Positions 7,257 to 15,185 of a stretch of 64,000 nt of DNA are shown here, piece after piece; the stretch's first letter is position 1; each line of letters begins with the position of its first letter. The notes under the pieces were generated by a model. That model made no database searches. It worked only from the letters and a program-made list of their open reading frames with translations, and was not told the DNA's origin. The stretch is taken from positions 3,658,001 through 3,722,000 of the forward strand of contig CP013614.1 of the NCBI GenBank assembly GCA_001465115.1, read 5' to 3'. Made by a program: the position numbers and the translations under genes. The stretch comes from Enterococcus silesiacus. GTDB lineage: Bacteria; Bacillota; Bacilli; Lactobacillales; Enterococcaceae.

Positions 7257-8384
7257 ATGAAGGTATTAAAGGCATATAAATACAGACTTTACCCTACTTC
7301 ATTACAAGAAGAGTTCATCAAAAAAACTTTTTCTTGCGTGCGGCTTGTGCATAATCTTTTATTACAGGAGCGAATTCAGCTCTATAAGAAACTGAAAGAA
7401 AACCCTAACTTAAAAGTAAAAATGCCCACACCGGCTCAATATAAAAAAGAGCATCCTTGTTTAAGGGAAGTGGACAGTTTAGCATTAGCAAATGCACAGG
7501 TTTACTTGGATCGAGCATTCAAAAAATTTCATAGAGAAAAATCAGTCGGTTTTCCTAAGCTAAAGCAAAAGAAAAACGCTGTTTGCTCCTATACAACGAA
7601 TAATCAAAATGGTACGATTAAAATTATTGACGAAAAGTATTTAAAAGTACCAAAGTTAAAATCGTTGATGAAAATGAAGATGCATCGTCCAGTAATAGGG
7701 AAAATAAAGTCAGCGACAATTTCTTTGACTCCCAGCAATAAGTATTTCGTTTCGATCTTGTGCGAAGAAGAAATTCCGGCAGTTGAGAAGACACATTTTG
7801 CAATCGGGATAACATTAGGTGCTTCTGAATTTGCTGTATTATCAAATGGCAGACGTTTTGACAATGATAAATATACAAAAGAATTTGAACGACGGATTAC
7901 GAGAGAAGAAAGAAAACTGAGGCGACGCAAAGAAATTGCAAAATTAAAAGGAACAGATCTTTCTCAGCAGAAAAACTACCAGAAACAAAAAACGAAAGTC
8001 GCGAAAATGCGAGAAAAGTTGATGAATCAACGAATCGATTTTCTAAATAAAATCACGACAGAAATCGTTAGGAAGTATGATTTGATTTGTATAGAAGATA
8101 TCCATCAAGCAGATTTTTATAGAAACAATAAATTGCATCGAGGCGTTACGGATGTTTCTTGGGCACTGTTTGTTTCAAAGCTAGAATATAAAGCATCATG
8201 GTATAACAAAAGATTGGTCAAGGTTTCAGTGTGTCAAAAATGTTCTGAACATTCAGATAATAATCGGATGAGTAAAATATTTTTCCATGATATCAATGAA
8301 AAAAAAGGTAGGCAAGATCCAGAAACCGCCGCCAGTATTCATGTATTGACACAGGGATTGAAAGAAGCAACAGTCACTGACTAA
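7257..8384 (+). CDS. tldR: TnpB-like nuclease-dead RNA-guided repressor (TldR-type), oppF-associated
   Basis: This 375-residue protein is clearly of the TnpB/IS605 OrfB family. The N-terminus has K-A-Y-K-Y-R-L-Y-P-T, followed by the helical REC-like region and a RuvC-like half from about residue 180. The first RuvC motif, normally G-I-D-L-G, reads G-I-T-L-G, so the catalytic Asp is Thr186. The second motif keeps its glutamate (I-C-I-E280-D-I). The third reads Q-D354-P-E-T-A-A-S-I instead of D-x-N-A-A-x-N-I: Asp is present but both Asn are lost. Only one zinc-finger pair remains (C326-Q-K-C329); the second is replaced by I-F-F-H. Loss of the first Asp should abolish cleavage, while RNA and DNA binding may persist. 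No tnpA or transposon ends remain. Wiegand et al. (Nature 2024) described such proteins next to oppF in Enterococcus as guide-RNA-directed repressors of the opp operon. The start has AAGGTGG 7 bases upstream. An inactive transposon relic is the alternative, but the intact frame argues against it. Confidence 0.85.
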   Translation: MKVLKAYKYRLYPTSLQEEFIKKTFSCVRLVHNLLLQERIQLYKKLKENPNLKVKMPTPAQYKKEHPCLREVDSLALANAQVYLDRAFKKFHREKSVGFPKLKQKKNAVCSYTTNNQNGTIKIIDEKYLKVPKLKSLMKMKMHRPVIGKIKSATISLTPSNKYFVSILCEEEIPAVEKTHFAIGITLGASEFAVLSNGRRFDNDKYTKEFERRITREERKLRRRKEIAKLKGTDLSQQKNYQKQKTKVAKMREKLMNQRIDFLNKITTEIVRKYDLICIEDIHQADFYRNNKLHRGVTDVSWALFVSKLEYKASWYNKRLVKVSVCQKCSEHSDNNRMSKIFFHDINEKKGRQDPETAASIHVLTQGLKEATVTD

Positions 8385-8389
8385 GTAAA

Positions 8390-8508
8390 AAAACTGTAGG
8401 GACTACAGGGCTAGCCTAGGGCATATAAGATAGATATAGCGTTTATTCGATCATTTGTCTTTTTCTAGGAAATTTCTAGTTAATAGAAATAGTTCACTAA
8501 TTATTAGT
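8390..8508 (+). ncRNA. Candidate TldR guide RNA (omega-RNA-like scaffold plus short guide)
   Basis: The flank after tldR is non-coding but structured. It has CTGTAG-GGA-CTACAG (8394-8408), then GGGCTAGCCTAGG. A terminal hairpin pairs ATTTCTA (8472-8478) with TAGAAAT (8484-8490), and AGTTCAC (8491-8497) follows. This is how the right end of an IS200/IS605-type element and its omega-RNA scaffold look. The sequence after AGTTCAC would be the guide, starting TAATTATTAG at 8498. Its first 8 nt match the oppA promoter next to TTTAA. The 5' end of the RNA could lie inside the tldR reading frame. Exact ends are inferred. Confidence 0.6.
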
Positions 8509-8522
8509 TGATAAAAAAATCG

Positions 8523-8582
8523 AACTTTATTTTATTTATTCAAGCAGGTTACTTGCTTGGAGGAATAGAATAAAGTTTTTTG
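8523..8582 (+). terminator. Terminator after tldR and its guide RNA
   Basis: AACTTTATT (8523-8531) pairs perfectly with AATAAAGTT (8569-8577), with an inner stem CAAGCA/TGCTTG and a T run after it. It would end the tldR/guide transcript before the HAD gene. Confidence 0.65.
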
Positions 8583-8646
8583 CTGTATTTGATGAAATAT
8601 ATAGTACAATAATACTAAGTAAAGCAACCCAAAAGGAGAACGATCA

Positions 8647-9432
8647 ATGAAAGAATATAAAGCACTTGTCTTTTTTGATTTAGACGGTACATTATTAGGG
8701 ACGGATTCAAAAATTTCCAAAGAAAATCATCAAGCAATCATGGAATTAAAACAAAATACGATTTTACCATTGATTGCAAGCGGACGTTCACCAAAAGAAA
8801 TCAGACAAATTACAACGGGAACTGCGATTGATTCTTATGTAAGTTTGAATGGTCAATTTAATGTGGTTGAACATCAAGTTGTCTCAAAACATCCGATTCC
8901 CTTAAAACAGATACAAGAATTGATGGCGTTTTCTAAAGCGCAAGGTCATTCACTAGCCTGTTATACTGAAGATGAATATGCTACGTGCTATACGAATGAT
9001 AGCATGGAAAAATTGTATCAATTAGATAATGCACCATTACCGAAAATTTCAAAAGACTTTCACCAAGAAAATGAGATCTATATGCTGTATCTTTTTTCAG
9101 AAGACGAAACAAAAGATCAGTTGTATATAAAAGAATTCTCCGATAAATTGACTTTTTTCAGAGACAGTCCTTATTCGCTAGCAATTGTGTTAAGCGGCCA
9201 ATCAAAAAAAGCCGGTATCGAGGAAGTCATAAAGGCACTAGATTTAGCAGATTTACCAACCTACGCTTTTGGCGATGGCAATAATGATTTAGGTATGTTT
9301 GAAGCGGTCGAAACAGCAATAGCTATGGAGAATGCAGGGGAGCATGTGAAGAGTCAGGCCGATTTCATTACAAAGTCTCATATGGATGATGGCATTCGTT
9401 TCGGCTTAAAATATTTTAAATTAATTGATTGA
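8647..9432 (+). CDS. Cof-type HAD-superfamily phosphatase
   Basis: This 261-residue protein has the HAD motif I F-F-D-L-D-G-T-L-L near the N-terminus, with the nucleophile and acid-base Asp pair. It also has motif II A-S-G-R-S, a lysine in the cap-proximal region, and motif IV F-G-D-G-N-N-D-L-G-M. Domain order and length fit the Cof/YkrA subfamily (cap type IIB), which dephosphorylates sugar phosphates or related metabolites in the cytoplasm. Substrate cannot be told from sequence. AAAAGGAG precedes the ATG. It is followed 14 bp downstream by a paralogous phosphatase, probably in one operon. Confidence 0.85.
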   Translation: MKEYKALVFFDLDGTLLGTDSKISKENHQAIMELKQNTILPLIASGRSPKEIRQITTGTAIDSYVSLNGQFNVVEHQVVSKHPIPLKQIQELMAFSKAQGHSLACYTEDEYATCYTNDSMEKLYQLDNAPLPKISKDFHQENEIYMLYLFSEDETKDQLYIKEFSDKLTFFRDSPYSLAIVLSGQSKKAGIEEVIKALDLADLPTYAFGDGNNDLGMFEAVETAIAMENAGEHVKSQADFITKSHMDDGIRFGLKYFKLID

Positions 9433-9446
9433 AAGGAAGCGGAAAA

Positions 9447-10247
9447 ATGACAGTAAAAATGATTGCAGTAGATATGGATGGTACATTTTTGAACAGCCAG
9501 CAAGAGTATGACCGAGAAAAATTTAGTTCCTTATATCAGCAAATGAAACAGCAAAATGTTCGGTTCGTTGTGGCAAGTGGCAATCAGTATTACCAACTTA
9601 AATCTTTTTTTCCAGAAATTGAGACCGAATTATCATTTGTAGCAGAAAATGGCGCTTATGTCGTCAGTGAAGGTCAAGAAGTTTTTACTGGTGAAATCGA
9701 TCCGGAAGTCGTTCAGGAAGTTCTGACTATTTTAGCGAACTTTGAGCAAGGTCATATCATTCTTTGCGGGAAAAATAGTGCCTATGTTGCTGAAGATGAG
9801 CCTACTTCATTTATTGAACATGTTAGTAAATATTATCATCGCTTGAAAAAAGTGCCGAGTTTGTTTGAGGTAAAAGAAGATACTTTATTCAAATTCGCAT
9901 TAAGTTTTCCTGTTGAGCAAGTAGCAGAAGTACTAGAGCAGTTGAATGATGCATTGGGCGATAAGGTTATCCCAGTCTCAAGCGGGCATGGTGATGTCGA
10001 TCTGATCATTCCAGGAGTCCACAAGGCGCATGGACTGATGAAGTTACAAGAATTATGGGGCATCCAAAACCATGAAATAGCTGCTTTTGGCGATAGTGGG
10101 AATGATTTAGAGATGCTGAAACACGCTGGATTCAGCTATGTCATGAGCAATGGACAACCCAATGTGAAAGTAGCTGCTAAAGAAATCATCCTATCCAACG
10201 ATGAAAATGGCGTATTGGTTAAGATCGAAGAATTATTGGGACAATAA
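9447..10247 (+). CDS. Second Cof-type HAD-superfamily phosphatase
   Basis: This 266-residue protein shows A-V-D-M-D-G-T-F-L (motif I), V-A-S-G-N (motif II), and A-F-G-D-S-G-N-D-L-E-M-L (motif IV), again a Cof-type HAD hydrolase with a IIB cap. The start at the ATG 9447 is preferred because AAAGGAAGCGG lies just upstream; an upstream in-frame TTG has no ribosome-binding site. It overlaps no gene but is closely spaced to the preceding paralogue, suggesting tandem duplication followed by divergence. A terminator follows immediately. Confidence 0.85.
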   Translation: MTVKMIAVDMDGTFLNSQQEYDREKFSSLYQQMKQQNVRFVVASGNQYYQLKSFFPEIETELSFVAENGAYVVSEGQEVFTGEIDPEVVQEVLTILANFEQGHIILCGKNSAYVAEDEPTSFIEHVSKYYHRLKKVPSLFEVKEDTLFKFALSFPVEQVAEVLEQLNDALGDKVIPVSSGHGDVDLIIPGVHKAHGLMKLQELWGIQNHEIAAFGDSGNDLEMLKHAGFSYVMSNGQPNVKVAAKEIILSNDENGVLVKIEELLGQ

Positions 10248-10256
10248 AAAGTAAAG

Positions 10257-10293
10257 GGATTGGGTTACTCTTTGAGTTGCCCAATCGCTTTTT
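10257..10293 (+). terminator. Terminator of the HAD phosphatase pair
   Basis: GATTGGG (10258-10264) pairs with CCCAATC (10280-10286) and is followed by GCTTTTTATTT. Confidence 0.8.
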
Positions 10294-10351
10294 ATTTGTA
10301 TAAAAGATGGGACAGAAATAGCTGTTGCTCCAATCACTTATTAAAAAGGTG

Positions 10352-10380
10352 TTGACAAAAATCAATTAATATCATATACT
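10352..10380 (+). promoter_or_regulatory. Promoter of infC-rpmI-rplT
   Basis: A consensus TTGACA (10352-10357), 17-bp spacer and TATACT (10375-10380) form one of the strongest sigma-A promoters in the window. A leader of about 215 nt separates it from infC. Confidence 0.85.
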
Positions 10381-10387
10381 ATTAAAG

Positions 10388-10520
10388 TTGAGAAATGAAA
10401 GCAGAAGCACCCGCTTCTCGCCTTAGCTGACAGTGTCACTGGGCTGGATATAGGATTCCTTATATCAATTGATATGAGACTGAATCAATCGCGGGGTCTG
10501 TAAACAGAGCCTGTTTTTTA
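10388..10520 (+). ncRNA. Ribosomal-protein L20-type leader of the infC operon with attenuator hairpin
   Basis: The leader begins shortly after the promoter and includes GCAGAAGC/GCTTCTCGCC-like pairings around 10400-10420. It ends in GGTCTGT/ACAGAGCC (about 10495-10512) followed by a T run, a terminator-like hairpin upstream of infC. In Firmicutes, L20 represses infC-rpmI-rplT by binding a leader that mimics its 23S rRNA site and causes early termination. Position and attenuator match that class; I did not match the L20 binding core residue by residue. Confidence 0.6.
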
Positions 10521-10601
10521 TTGTAATTTTTTACGATAGCAGACTTTGAAGAATAAGTTTCAGCAATGATTTTCTCTTAAAAAACTTGGAGGTGAATGAC
10601 C

Positions 10602-11117
10602 ATAGCAAAGGATATGATGGTGAACGACGGCATTCGTGCACGCGAGTTACGTTTGATCGGACAAGACGGCGAACAATTAGGTGTAAAAACAAAAGTGGAA
10701 GCATTACAAATTGCGGAAACAGCTAATCTAGATTTAGTTTTAGTAGCACCTACTGCAAAACCGCCTGTTGCGCGAATTATGGATTACGGGAAATTCCGTT
10801 TCGAAACGCAAAAGAAAGAGCGTGAAGCTCGTAAGAAACAAAAAGTGATCAACGTAAAAGAAGTTCGTTTAAGTCCTACAATTGATTTAAATGACTTCAA
10901 TACAAAACTTCGTAATGCACGTAAATTCTTAGAAAAAGGTGACAAAGTAAAAGCTTCGATCCGTTTCAAAGGCCGTGCCATTACCCACAAAGAAATTGGT
11001 CAGAAAGTTCTTGATCGCTTAGCGGAAGAAACTGCAGATATTGCTACAGTGGAGCAAAAAGCGAAAATGGACGGACGCAGCATGTTCCTAACGCTGGCAC
11101 CGAAGAATGAAAATTAA
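10602..11117 (+). CDS. infC: Translation initiation factor IF-3
   Basis: The protein of about 171 residues has the IF-3 N-domain ([13 protein letters not shown]), the basic linker ([11 protein letters not shown]) and the C-domain ([10 protein letters not shown]). It binds the 30S subunit and checks initiator tRNA and start codon. The start is notable: GGAGGTG at 10588-10594 is only 3 nt from the ATG at 10596 but correctly spaced from an in-frame ATA at 10602. That ATA lies where infC genes use rare AUU or similar codons for autoregulation. I therefore place the start at ATA 10602. If the ATG were used, the protein would gain two residues. Confidence 0.93.
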   Translation: MAKDMMVNDGIRARELRLIGQDGEQLGVKTKVEALQIAETANLDLVLVAPTAKPPVARIMDYGKFRFETQKKEREARKKQKVINVKEVRLSPTIDLNDFNTKLRNARKFLEKGDKVKASIRFKGRAITHKEIGQKVLDRLAEETADIATVEQKAKMDGRSMFLTLAPKNEN

Positions 11118-11228
11118 GCTAATAAGCTGATAACTAGTTAACGAAAATTTTTGAGGATGCTAGTTCAACTTTTTCAACTAATTTAGTTGAACTGTATACG
11201 AAATGAAAATGTAGGAGGAAAATTAGTC

Positions 11229-11429
11229 ATGCCAAAACAAAAAACACACCGCGGATCAGCAAAACGTTTCAAACGTACTGGTAACGGCGGGTTAAAAAGA
11301 TTCCGTGCGTTTACAAGTCACCGTTTCCACGGCAAAACAAAAAAACAACGTCGTCAATTGCGTAAAGCAGGAATGGTTTCATCAGGCGATTTCAAACGTA
11401 TTCGTCAACAATTAGCAAGAATGAAGTAA
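11229..11429 (+). CDS. rpmI: 50S ribosomal protein L35
   Basis: The 66-residue, highly basic protein starts M-P-K-Q-K-T-H-R-G and contains the [12 protein letters not shown] segment and the C-terminal I-R-Q-Q-L-A-R-M-K typical of L35. The ATG at 11229 follows GTAGGAGG; upstream in-frame codons have no support. It lies between infC and rplT, the conserved order. Confidence 0.96.
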   Translation: MPKQKTHRGSAKRFKRTGNGGLKRFRAFTSHRFHGKTKKQRRQLRKAGMVSSGDFKRIRQQLARMK

Positions 11430-11564
11430 AAAAAGCGTAGGGGACTAGTCCACGAAGCTAGATTTGTAACAAAGCTTGCTGAATTTGAGAATGAACTTAT
11501 TCATGCAACAACTTAGCAATTAAAATAACTCATAGAGACAACAGATATTTAGGAGGAATTAACC

Positions 11565-11924
11565 ATGGCACGTGTTAAAGGTGGCGTAGTAGCCCGTAAA
11601 CGTCGTAAAAAGATTCTTAAGTTAGCGAAAGGCTATTATGGATCAAAACATACATTATTTAAAACAGCACAAGAACAAGTAATGAAATCATACAGTTATG
11701 CATACAGAGATCGTCGTCAAAAGAAACGTGACTTCCGTAAATTATGGATCGCTCGTATCAATGCGGCAGCTCGTATGAATGGCTTGAGCTATTCTAAATT
11801 AATGCACGGTTTGAAATTGGCAGAGATTGATATCAACCGCAAAATGTTAGCAGAATTAGCAGTTAACGATGCAGCAGCATTTACTACATTAGCTGACCAA
11901 GCTAAAGACGCTTTAGCTAAATAA
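11565..11924 (+). CDS. rplT: 50S ribosomal protein L20
   Basis: The 119-residue protein starts [10 protein letters not shown] and contains [11 protein letters not shown] and the [11 protein letters not shown] segment of L20, an early assembly protein that binds 23S rRNA. It also represses its own operon through the infC leader. AGGAGG precedes the ATG and a strong terminator follows. Confidence 0.97.
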   Translation: MARVKGGVVARKRRKKILKLAKGYYGSKHTLFKTAQEQVMKSYSYAYRDRRQKKRDFRKLWIARINAAARMNGLSYSKLMHGLKLAEIDINRKMLAELAVNDAAAFTTLADQAKDALAK

Positions 11925-12220
11925 TTAAATTTTTGTTGATTGATCAACATTTGTACCCACTCAATTTGAGTGGGTATTTTTTTTACTCTAATGCTATTAC
12001 TAAAACAAATTCAATGGATGTGCATAAGAACATGACTATAGATAAAGGTTCAAGTCATTTAATTCTTTAGATCATAACCTAAATGAAAAAAAGCGCTTCA
12101 TAGCTGAATAAAATCACTGAGGTGTTACCTTGAAGCGTTCAATATTTGTTTTGTTATTCAGTTATAGTTTGTTATCATTAAGATGATACAAAATATAACT
12201 GAAAAAAGGAGAGTAATGGG
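11925..12220. other. Intergenic region after rplT
   Basis: It holds the rplT terminator and an AT-rich stretch with a weak inverted pair GCGCTTCA (about 12093) and TGAAGCG (about 12132). It also has TGAATAA (about 12105) and TTATTCA (about 12155), which could form a nested hairpin upstream of the CPBP protease gene. No gene is seen. Confidence 0.6.
11954..11984 (+). terminator. Terminator of infC-rpmI-rplT
   Basis: TACCCACTC (11954-11962) pairs perfectly with GAGTGGGTA (11968-11976), followed by eight T. Confidence 0.93.
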
Positions 12221-12889
12221 ATGGCGTATGTTAAAAATTTTTTTATTGTAGTTGGTTTGTTTTTAGTAAGTCAAATTGGTATGACGGTATTTGATGTAGT
12301 AAAAATCATTTCTCAGGAAAAGGGCGAAGCAAATTTATCTTTGTTTGTATCTATTTTGTTGATATTGTTGGTTATTGGGAATATTTGGCTATTGCTATTT
12401 TTAGGAAAAAAGCTTGGTTTTTTTAGTATAAAATTTGATTTTTTCACTAAGAAAAATGTTGGAATTATTCTAGGTGGTTTTATTTTGGCCAGAGTGATTG
12501 CTATTGGCGGAACTCTTTTATTGAATACTCAAGGGTCACAAAGTACGGCTAATGATGCTGCGATACAGACACTATTTACAGGGGAGAATCCTTTATTGAT
12601 CATATTATTATTAGGGATTTCGGCACCAATCATGGAAGAGATTGTATTTAGAGGTGGGATCATCGGGTTTTGGTTGGAAAAATTTCCGCTGCTTGCTATT
12701 GCACTTAGTTCGATTCTATTTGGTTTGATTCATGGACCAACAAACGTAGTCAGTTTTTTGATTTATGCTTTGATAGGCTTGATTCTTTCTGTAGCTTATT
12801 ATAAAACTCAGCGTCTAGAAGTCAGCATATCTATCCACTTTTTAAACAATATTCTTGGTGCGATCATGATCGGATTTGGGCTGATTTAG
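12221..12889 (+). CDS. CPBP-family intramembrane metalloprotease (CAAX/Abi type)
   Basis: This 222-residue multi-pass membrane protein carries the family motifs in order: E-E-I-V-F-R-G (about residues 139-145), F-G-L-I-H-G (about 166-171) and a final H-F-L-N-N (about 206-210). These supply the Glu and His residues that coordinate zinc in Rce1-type CPBP proteases. In Lactobacillales such proteins include bacteriocin immunity and peptide-maturation factors. There is no bacteriocin gene nearby, so its substrate is unknown. AAAAGGAG lies upstream of the ATG. It is flanked by terminators and appears monocistronic. Confidence 0.85.
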   Translation: MAYVKNFFIVVGLFLVSQIGMTVFDVVKIISQEKGEANLSLFVSILLILLVIGNIWLLLFLGKKLGFFSIKFDFFTKKNVGIILGGFILARVIAIGGTLLLNTQGSQSTANDAAIQTLFTGENPLLIILLLGISAPIMEEIVFRGGIIGFWLEKFPLLAIALSSILFGLIHGPTNVVSFLIYALIGLILSVAYYKTQRLEVSISIHFLNNILGAIMIGFGLI

Positions 12890-12910
12890 TCAAATAAGAA
12901 CATATGAAAA

Positions 12911-12962
12911 GAGGGCGTGAAACAAAAGCGATTTTTACTTTTGTTCTACGTCCTCTTTTGCT
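12911..12962. terminator. Bidirectional terminator
   Basis: GAGGGCGT with AAACAAAAG pairs with CTTTTGTT and ACGTCCTC, then TTTTGCTT. The reverse strand also ends in a T run, so it can serve both the CPBP gene and the convergent EIIC gene. Confidence 0.8.
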
Positions 12963-12975
12963 TGATGCTATTAAA

Positions 12976-14286
12976 TTAAGAATTTTCTACAATTTCGGCA
13001 TTATATGTTGCTTCGCCTTCGATTTCAATTTTATAAGCTTTCGCATCTTCTAACTTAAAGAACGGATAATACAAACCAAAGCTCAATAAAATCTGAACGA
13101 TTTGCAAAACAGCACCACGCCAACCGCTGACCATCAAACCTGCAATAACAGGCGGCATCGTCCACGGTAAATTTACACCGTTAGCTAATGGTACAAGACC
13201 GGTTGCCATTGCTGTATAGGCAATAATGCACATCAAAAGAGGGGCAATGACAAAGGGAATCAGCATCATTGGATTGAGCACGATCGGAATACCAAAAACT
13301 AAAGGCTCATTGATATTAAAAATTGCAGGTGCAAAAGATAGCTTTCCTAATGTTTTAAACTGAGAAGATTTTGCGAAAAAAAGGCAGGCAATTGCTAAAC
13401 CAATTGTTGCACTGGAGCCGCCCAGTTTGACAAAATTACTGTAGAATTGATAATTCACAATATTTGGCAATGGTTTACCAGTAGCGAAAGCTTGAGCATT
13501 TTCAACAGTTAAAGCGATCCAAATCGGTTGCATCACAGCACCGACAATATTTGAACCGTGGATTCCGAATGACCATAGCAGTGCTTCGAATAACAAAATA
13601 ATCAAGGTTGCCGGAAGTGAACTGCCTAGCGCTAAAAGAGGTGTTTGCAGCACTTCGAAAATAAAATTTTGAGCCGTTTCATAAGCAGTAAAAGTAAAAC
13701 CGATCCGAACCAAGTTAAAGACAATCACTACGAAAAAGCCAGGAATCAATGCTGAAAACGATTTCGCTACATTGGAAGGAACAGAATCAGGCATTTTGAT
13801 CGTCCAGCCTTTTTGTATGACCCAGCGGAAAATTTCAGTTGCAAGTATTGCCGTGATCATGCCAACAAACAGACCAGATGCCCCAAAGTTTCCTAACGGT
13901 AGAAATGAACCGTCATCCGTTGAAGTGATCGGCGTGAGGACTAAAAAGGCAACAAGAGCAATTGCCTGAGTCGAGCCTCGATCGACAGTGTAATATTTCG
14001 CCAGCTCACTAGCAATCCCTAAGATCACAAATAAAGTCATCGCGTTCATAGTCATATCATTGACTTGTAAAAATAGTGACATCCAGTTTTCACCTAAAAT
14101 GGAAGCCATAAAATTAGTATAAGGTTCTATTGGCAATTGCGTGACTAATAAAAACATAGAACCAATGATCAATAAGGGCATAGCGACAAAGAAACCATTT
14201 TTAATAGCTGAAAGATAACGATTTGAATCGAGTTTGTAAGCAATTGGACCTAACTTTGCTTGTAGTTTATCTAAAAATGTATTCAT
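12976..14286 (-). CDS. PTS EIIC component, cellobiose/lactose (CelB-like) family
   Basis: This 436-residue membrane protein starts with M-N-T-F-L-D-K-L-Q-A-K-L-G-P-I-A and has about ten hydrophobic segments. It carries the family hallmark F-N-I-N-E-P-L-V-F-G-I-P-I-V-L-N-P around residue 330. It should translocate and help phosphorylate a beta-glucoside or diacetylchitobiose-like sugar. No EIIA or EIIB of the same family, nor a phospho-beta-glucosidase, lies next to it. It is therefore an orphan permease that must borrow partners encoded elsewhere. GGAGG precedes the ATG, and it reads away from psiE. Confidence 0.9.
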   Translation of the reverse strand: MNTFLDKLQAKLGPIAYKLDSNRYLSAIKNGFFVAMPLLIIGSMFLLVTQLPIEPYTNFMASILGENWMSLFLQVNDMTMNAMTLFVILGIASELAKYYTVDRGSTQAIALVAFLVLTPITSTDDGSFLPLGNFGASGLFVGMITAILATEIFRWVIQKGWTIKMPDSVPSNVAKSFSALIPGFFVVIVFNLVRIGFTFTAYETAQNFIFEVLQTPLLALGSSLPATLIILLFEALLWSFGIHGSNIVGAVMQPIWIALTVENAQAFATGKPLPNIVNYQFYSNFVKLGGSSATIGLAIACLFFAKSSQFKTLGKLSFAPAIFNINEPLVFGIPIVLNPMMLIPFVIAPLLMCIIAYTAMATGLVPLANGVNLPWTMPPVIAGLMVSGWRGAVLQIVQILLSFGLYYPFFKLEDAKAYKIEIEGEATYNAEIVENS

Positions 14287-14643
14287 GTTTTTCCTCCTTG
14301 TGTTCGTTTTTTTATTATTAAAAGGAAGTGAGCAATGAATAAGAAAACCCTTTCATTTGTGGTGATCAAAAGATGTATAGTTTTATTCTACATTAGGTAG
14401 GTATTAAAATCAATATGTCGAATTTACTTTTTGGGATAAAAAACTTGTTTATTCTGGTTTTGAGAAAAAGATTTCAAAGTGAGTGTCATAAGGGTTTTCT
14501 TTCAGATTTAGATTTTTACATCATATCAAAAAAATGTTATATTATTCTTATAAAGAAAGAGTAGTGATCGTCTTAAAGGAGATTGACGCAACTAAATTTT
14601 TATCTAGCATATAGTTAACACCAGAAACAAAAGGAGGACGAAA
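14287..14643. other. Divergent intergenic region between the orphan EIIC gene and psiE
   Basis: It is AT-rich and non-coding. It contains the EIIC ribosome-binding site at its left edge and a psiE-side promoter (14516-14543). I see no cre site or clear operator. Confidence 0.6.
14516..14543 (+). promoter_or_regulatory. Predicted psiE promoter
   Basis: TTACAT (14516-14521), a 16-bp spacer and TATATT (14538-14543) form a plausible promoter about 100 bp before psiE. Confidence 0.5.
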
Positions 14644-15090
14644 ATGAAAGAAGAACAGAGATTTGGGATAATGAAAAAATATGTCAATTGGGTTTTGGAT
14701 GTTGTTTTAGGCGCACTTGCCCTACTGATTTTGATTTTTATGATACGGCAATTATTTGACATCAGCACATTTATCACAAAACCAATGACACCTAAAAACT
14801 TATCGATCGTAATGCAGGAAGTTGTGGCATTTTTTATGTTATTCGAGTTTATTATGATGGTGATCCGCTATATTCAAGAAGGTCATCATATTCCGATCAG
14901 GTACTTGATCCTGATTTGTATTACGGCTATTTTAAGACAATTAATGGTGCTTCATGGTGATGCTGTGCAAACCTTGTTATTATCTGTATCGATTCTATCA
15001 CTGGTTATTGTATTATTTGTACTAAACCTGAGTGGCAATAAATCGTATGTAGGTTTTAAACCTCACATAGATGAAAAAGAGAAACAATGA
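14644..15090 (+). CDS. psiE: PsiE-family membrane protein
   Basis: This 148-residue protein has four hydrophobic segments at about 19-36, 55-75, 84-98 and 108-128. It matches the phosphate-starvation-inducible PsiE family, including the H-H-I-P-I-R-Y segment and R-Q-L-M-V-L-H. The molecular role of the family is unknown. AAAGGAGG lies before the ATG. It ends just before an unusually long perfect terminator. No phosphate-regulon genes are nearby. Confidence 0.85.
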   Translation: MKEEQRFGIMKKYVNWVLDVVLGALALLILIFMIRQLFDISTFITKPMTPKNLSIVMQEVVAFFMLFEFIMMVIRYIQEGHHIPIRYLILICITAILRQLMVLHGDAVQTLLLSVSILSLVIVLFVLNLSGNKSYVGFKPHIDEKEKQ

Positions 15091-15102
15091 GATAAGTAAA
15101 CA

Positions 15103-15162
15103 TGCCTATAAAGAGCCCTAAACAAAACTTTTTTTCGTTTTGTTTAGGGCTCTTTATAGGCA
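15103..15162. terminator. Bidirectional terminator with a 26-bp perfect stem
   Basis: The arms 15103-15128 and 15137-15162 are perfectly complementary over 26 bp, with an 8-nt T-rich loop. It separates convergent psiE and yeiH. Confidence 0.93.
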
Positions 15163-15185
15163 TAAATGCTGTTGGTTTATTGAAA

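Noticed and set aside
7112..8600. An active IS200/IS605 insertion sequence
   Set aside because: There is no tnpA, no recognisable left end, and the TnpB homologue lacks the first catalytic Asp. The locus looks domesticated.
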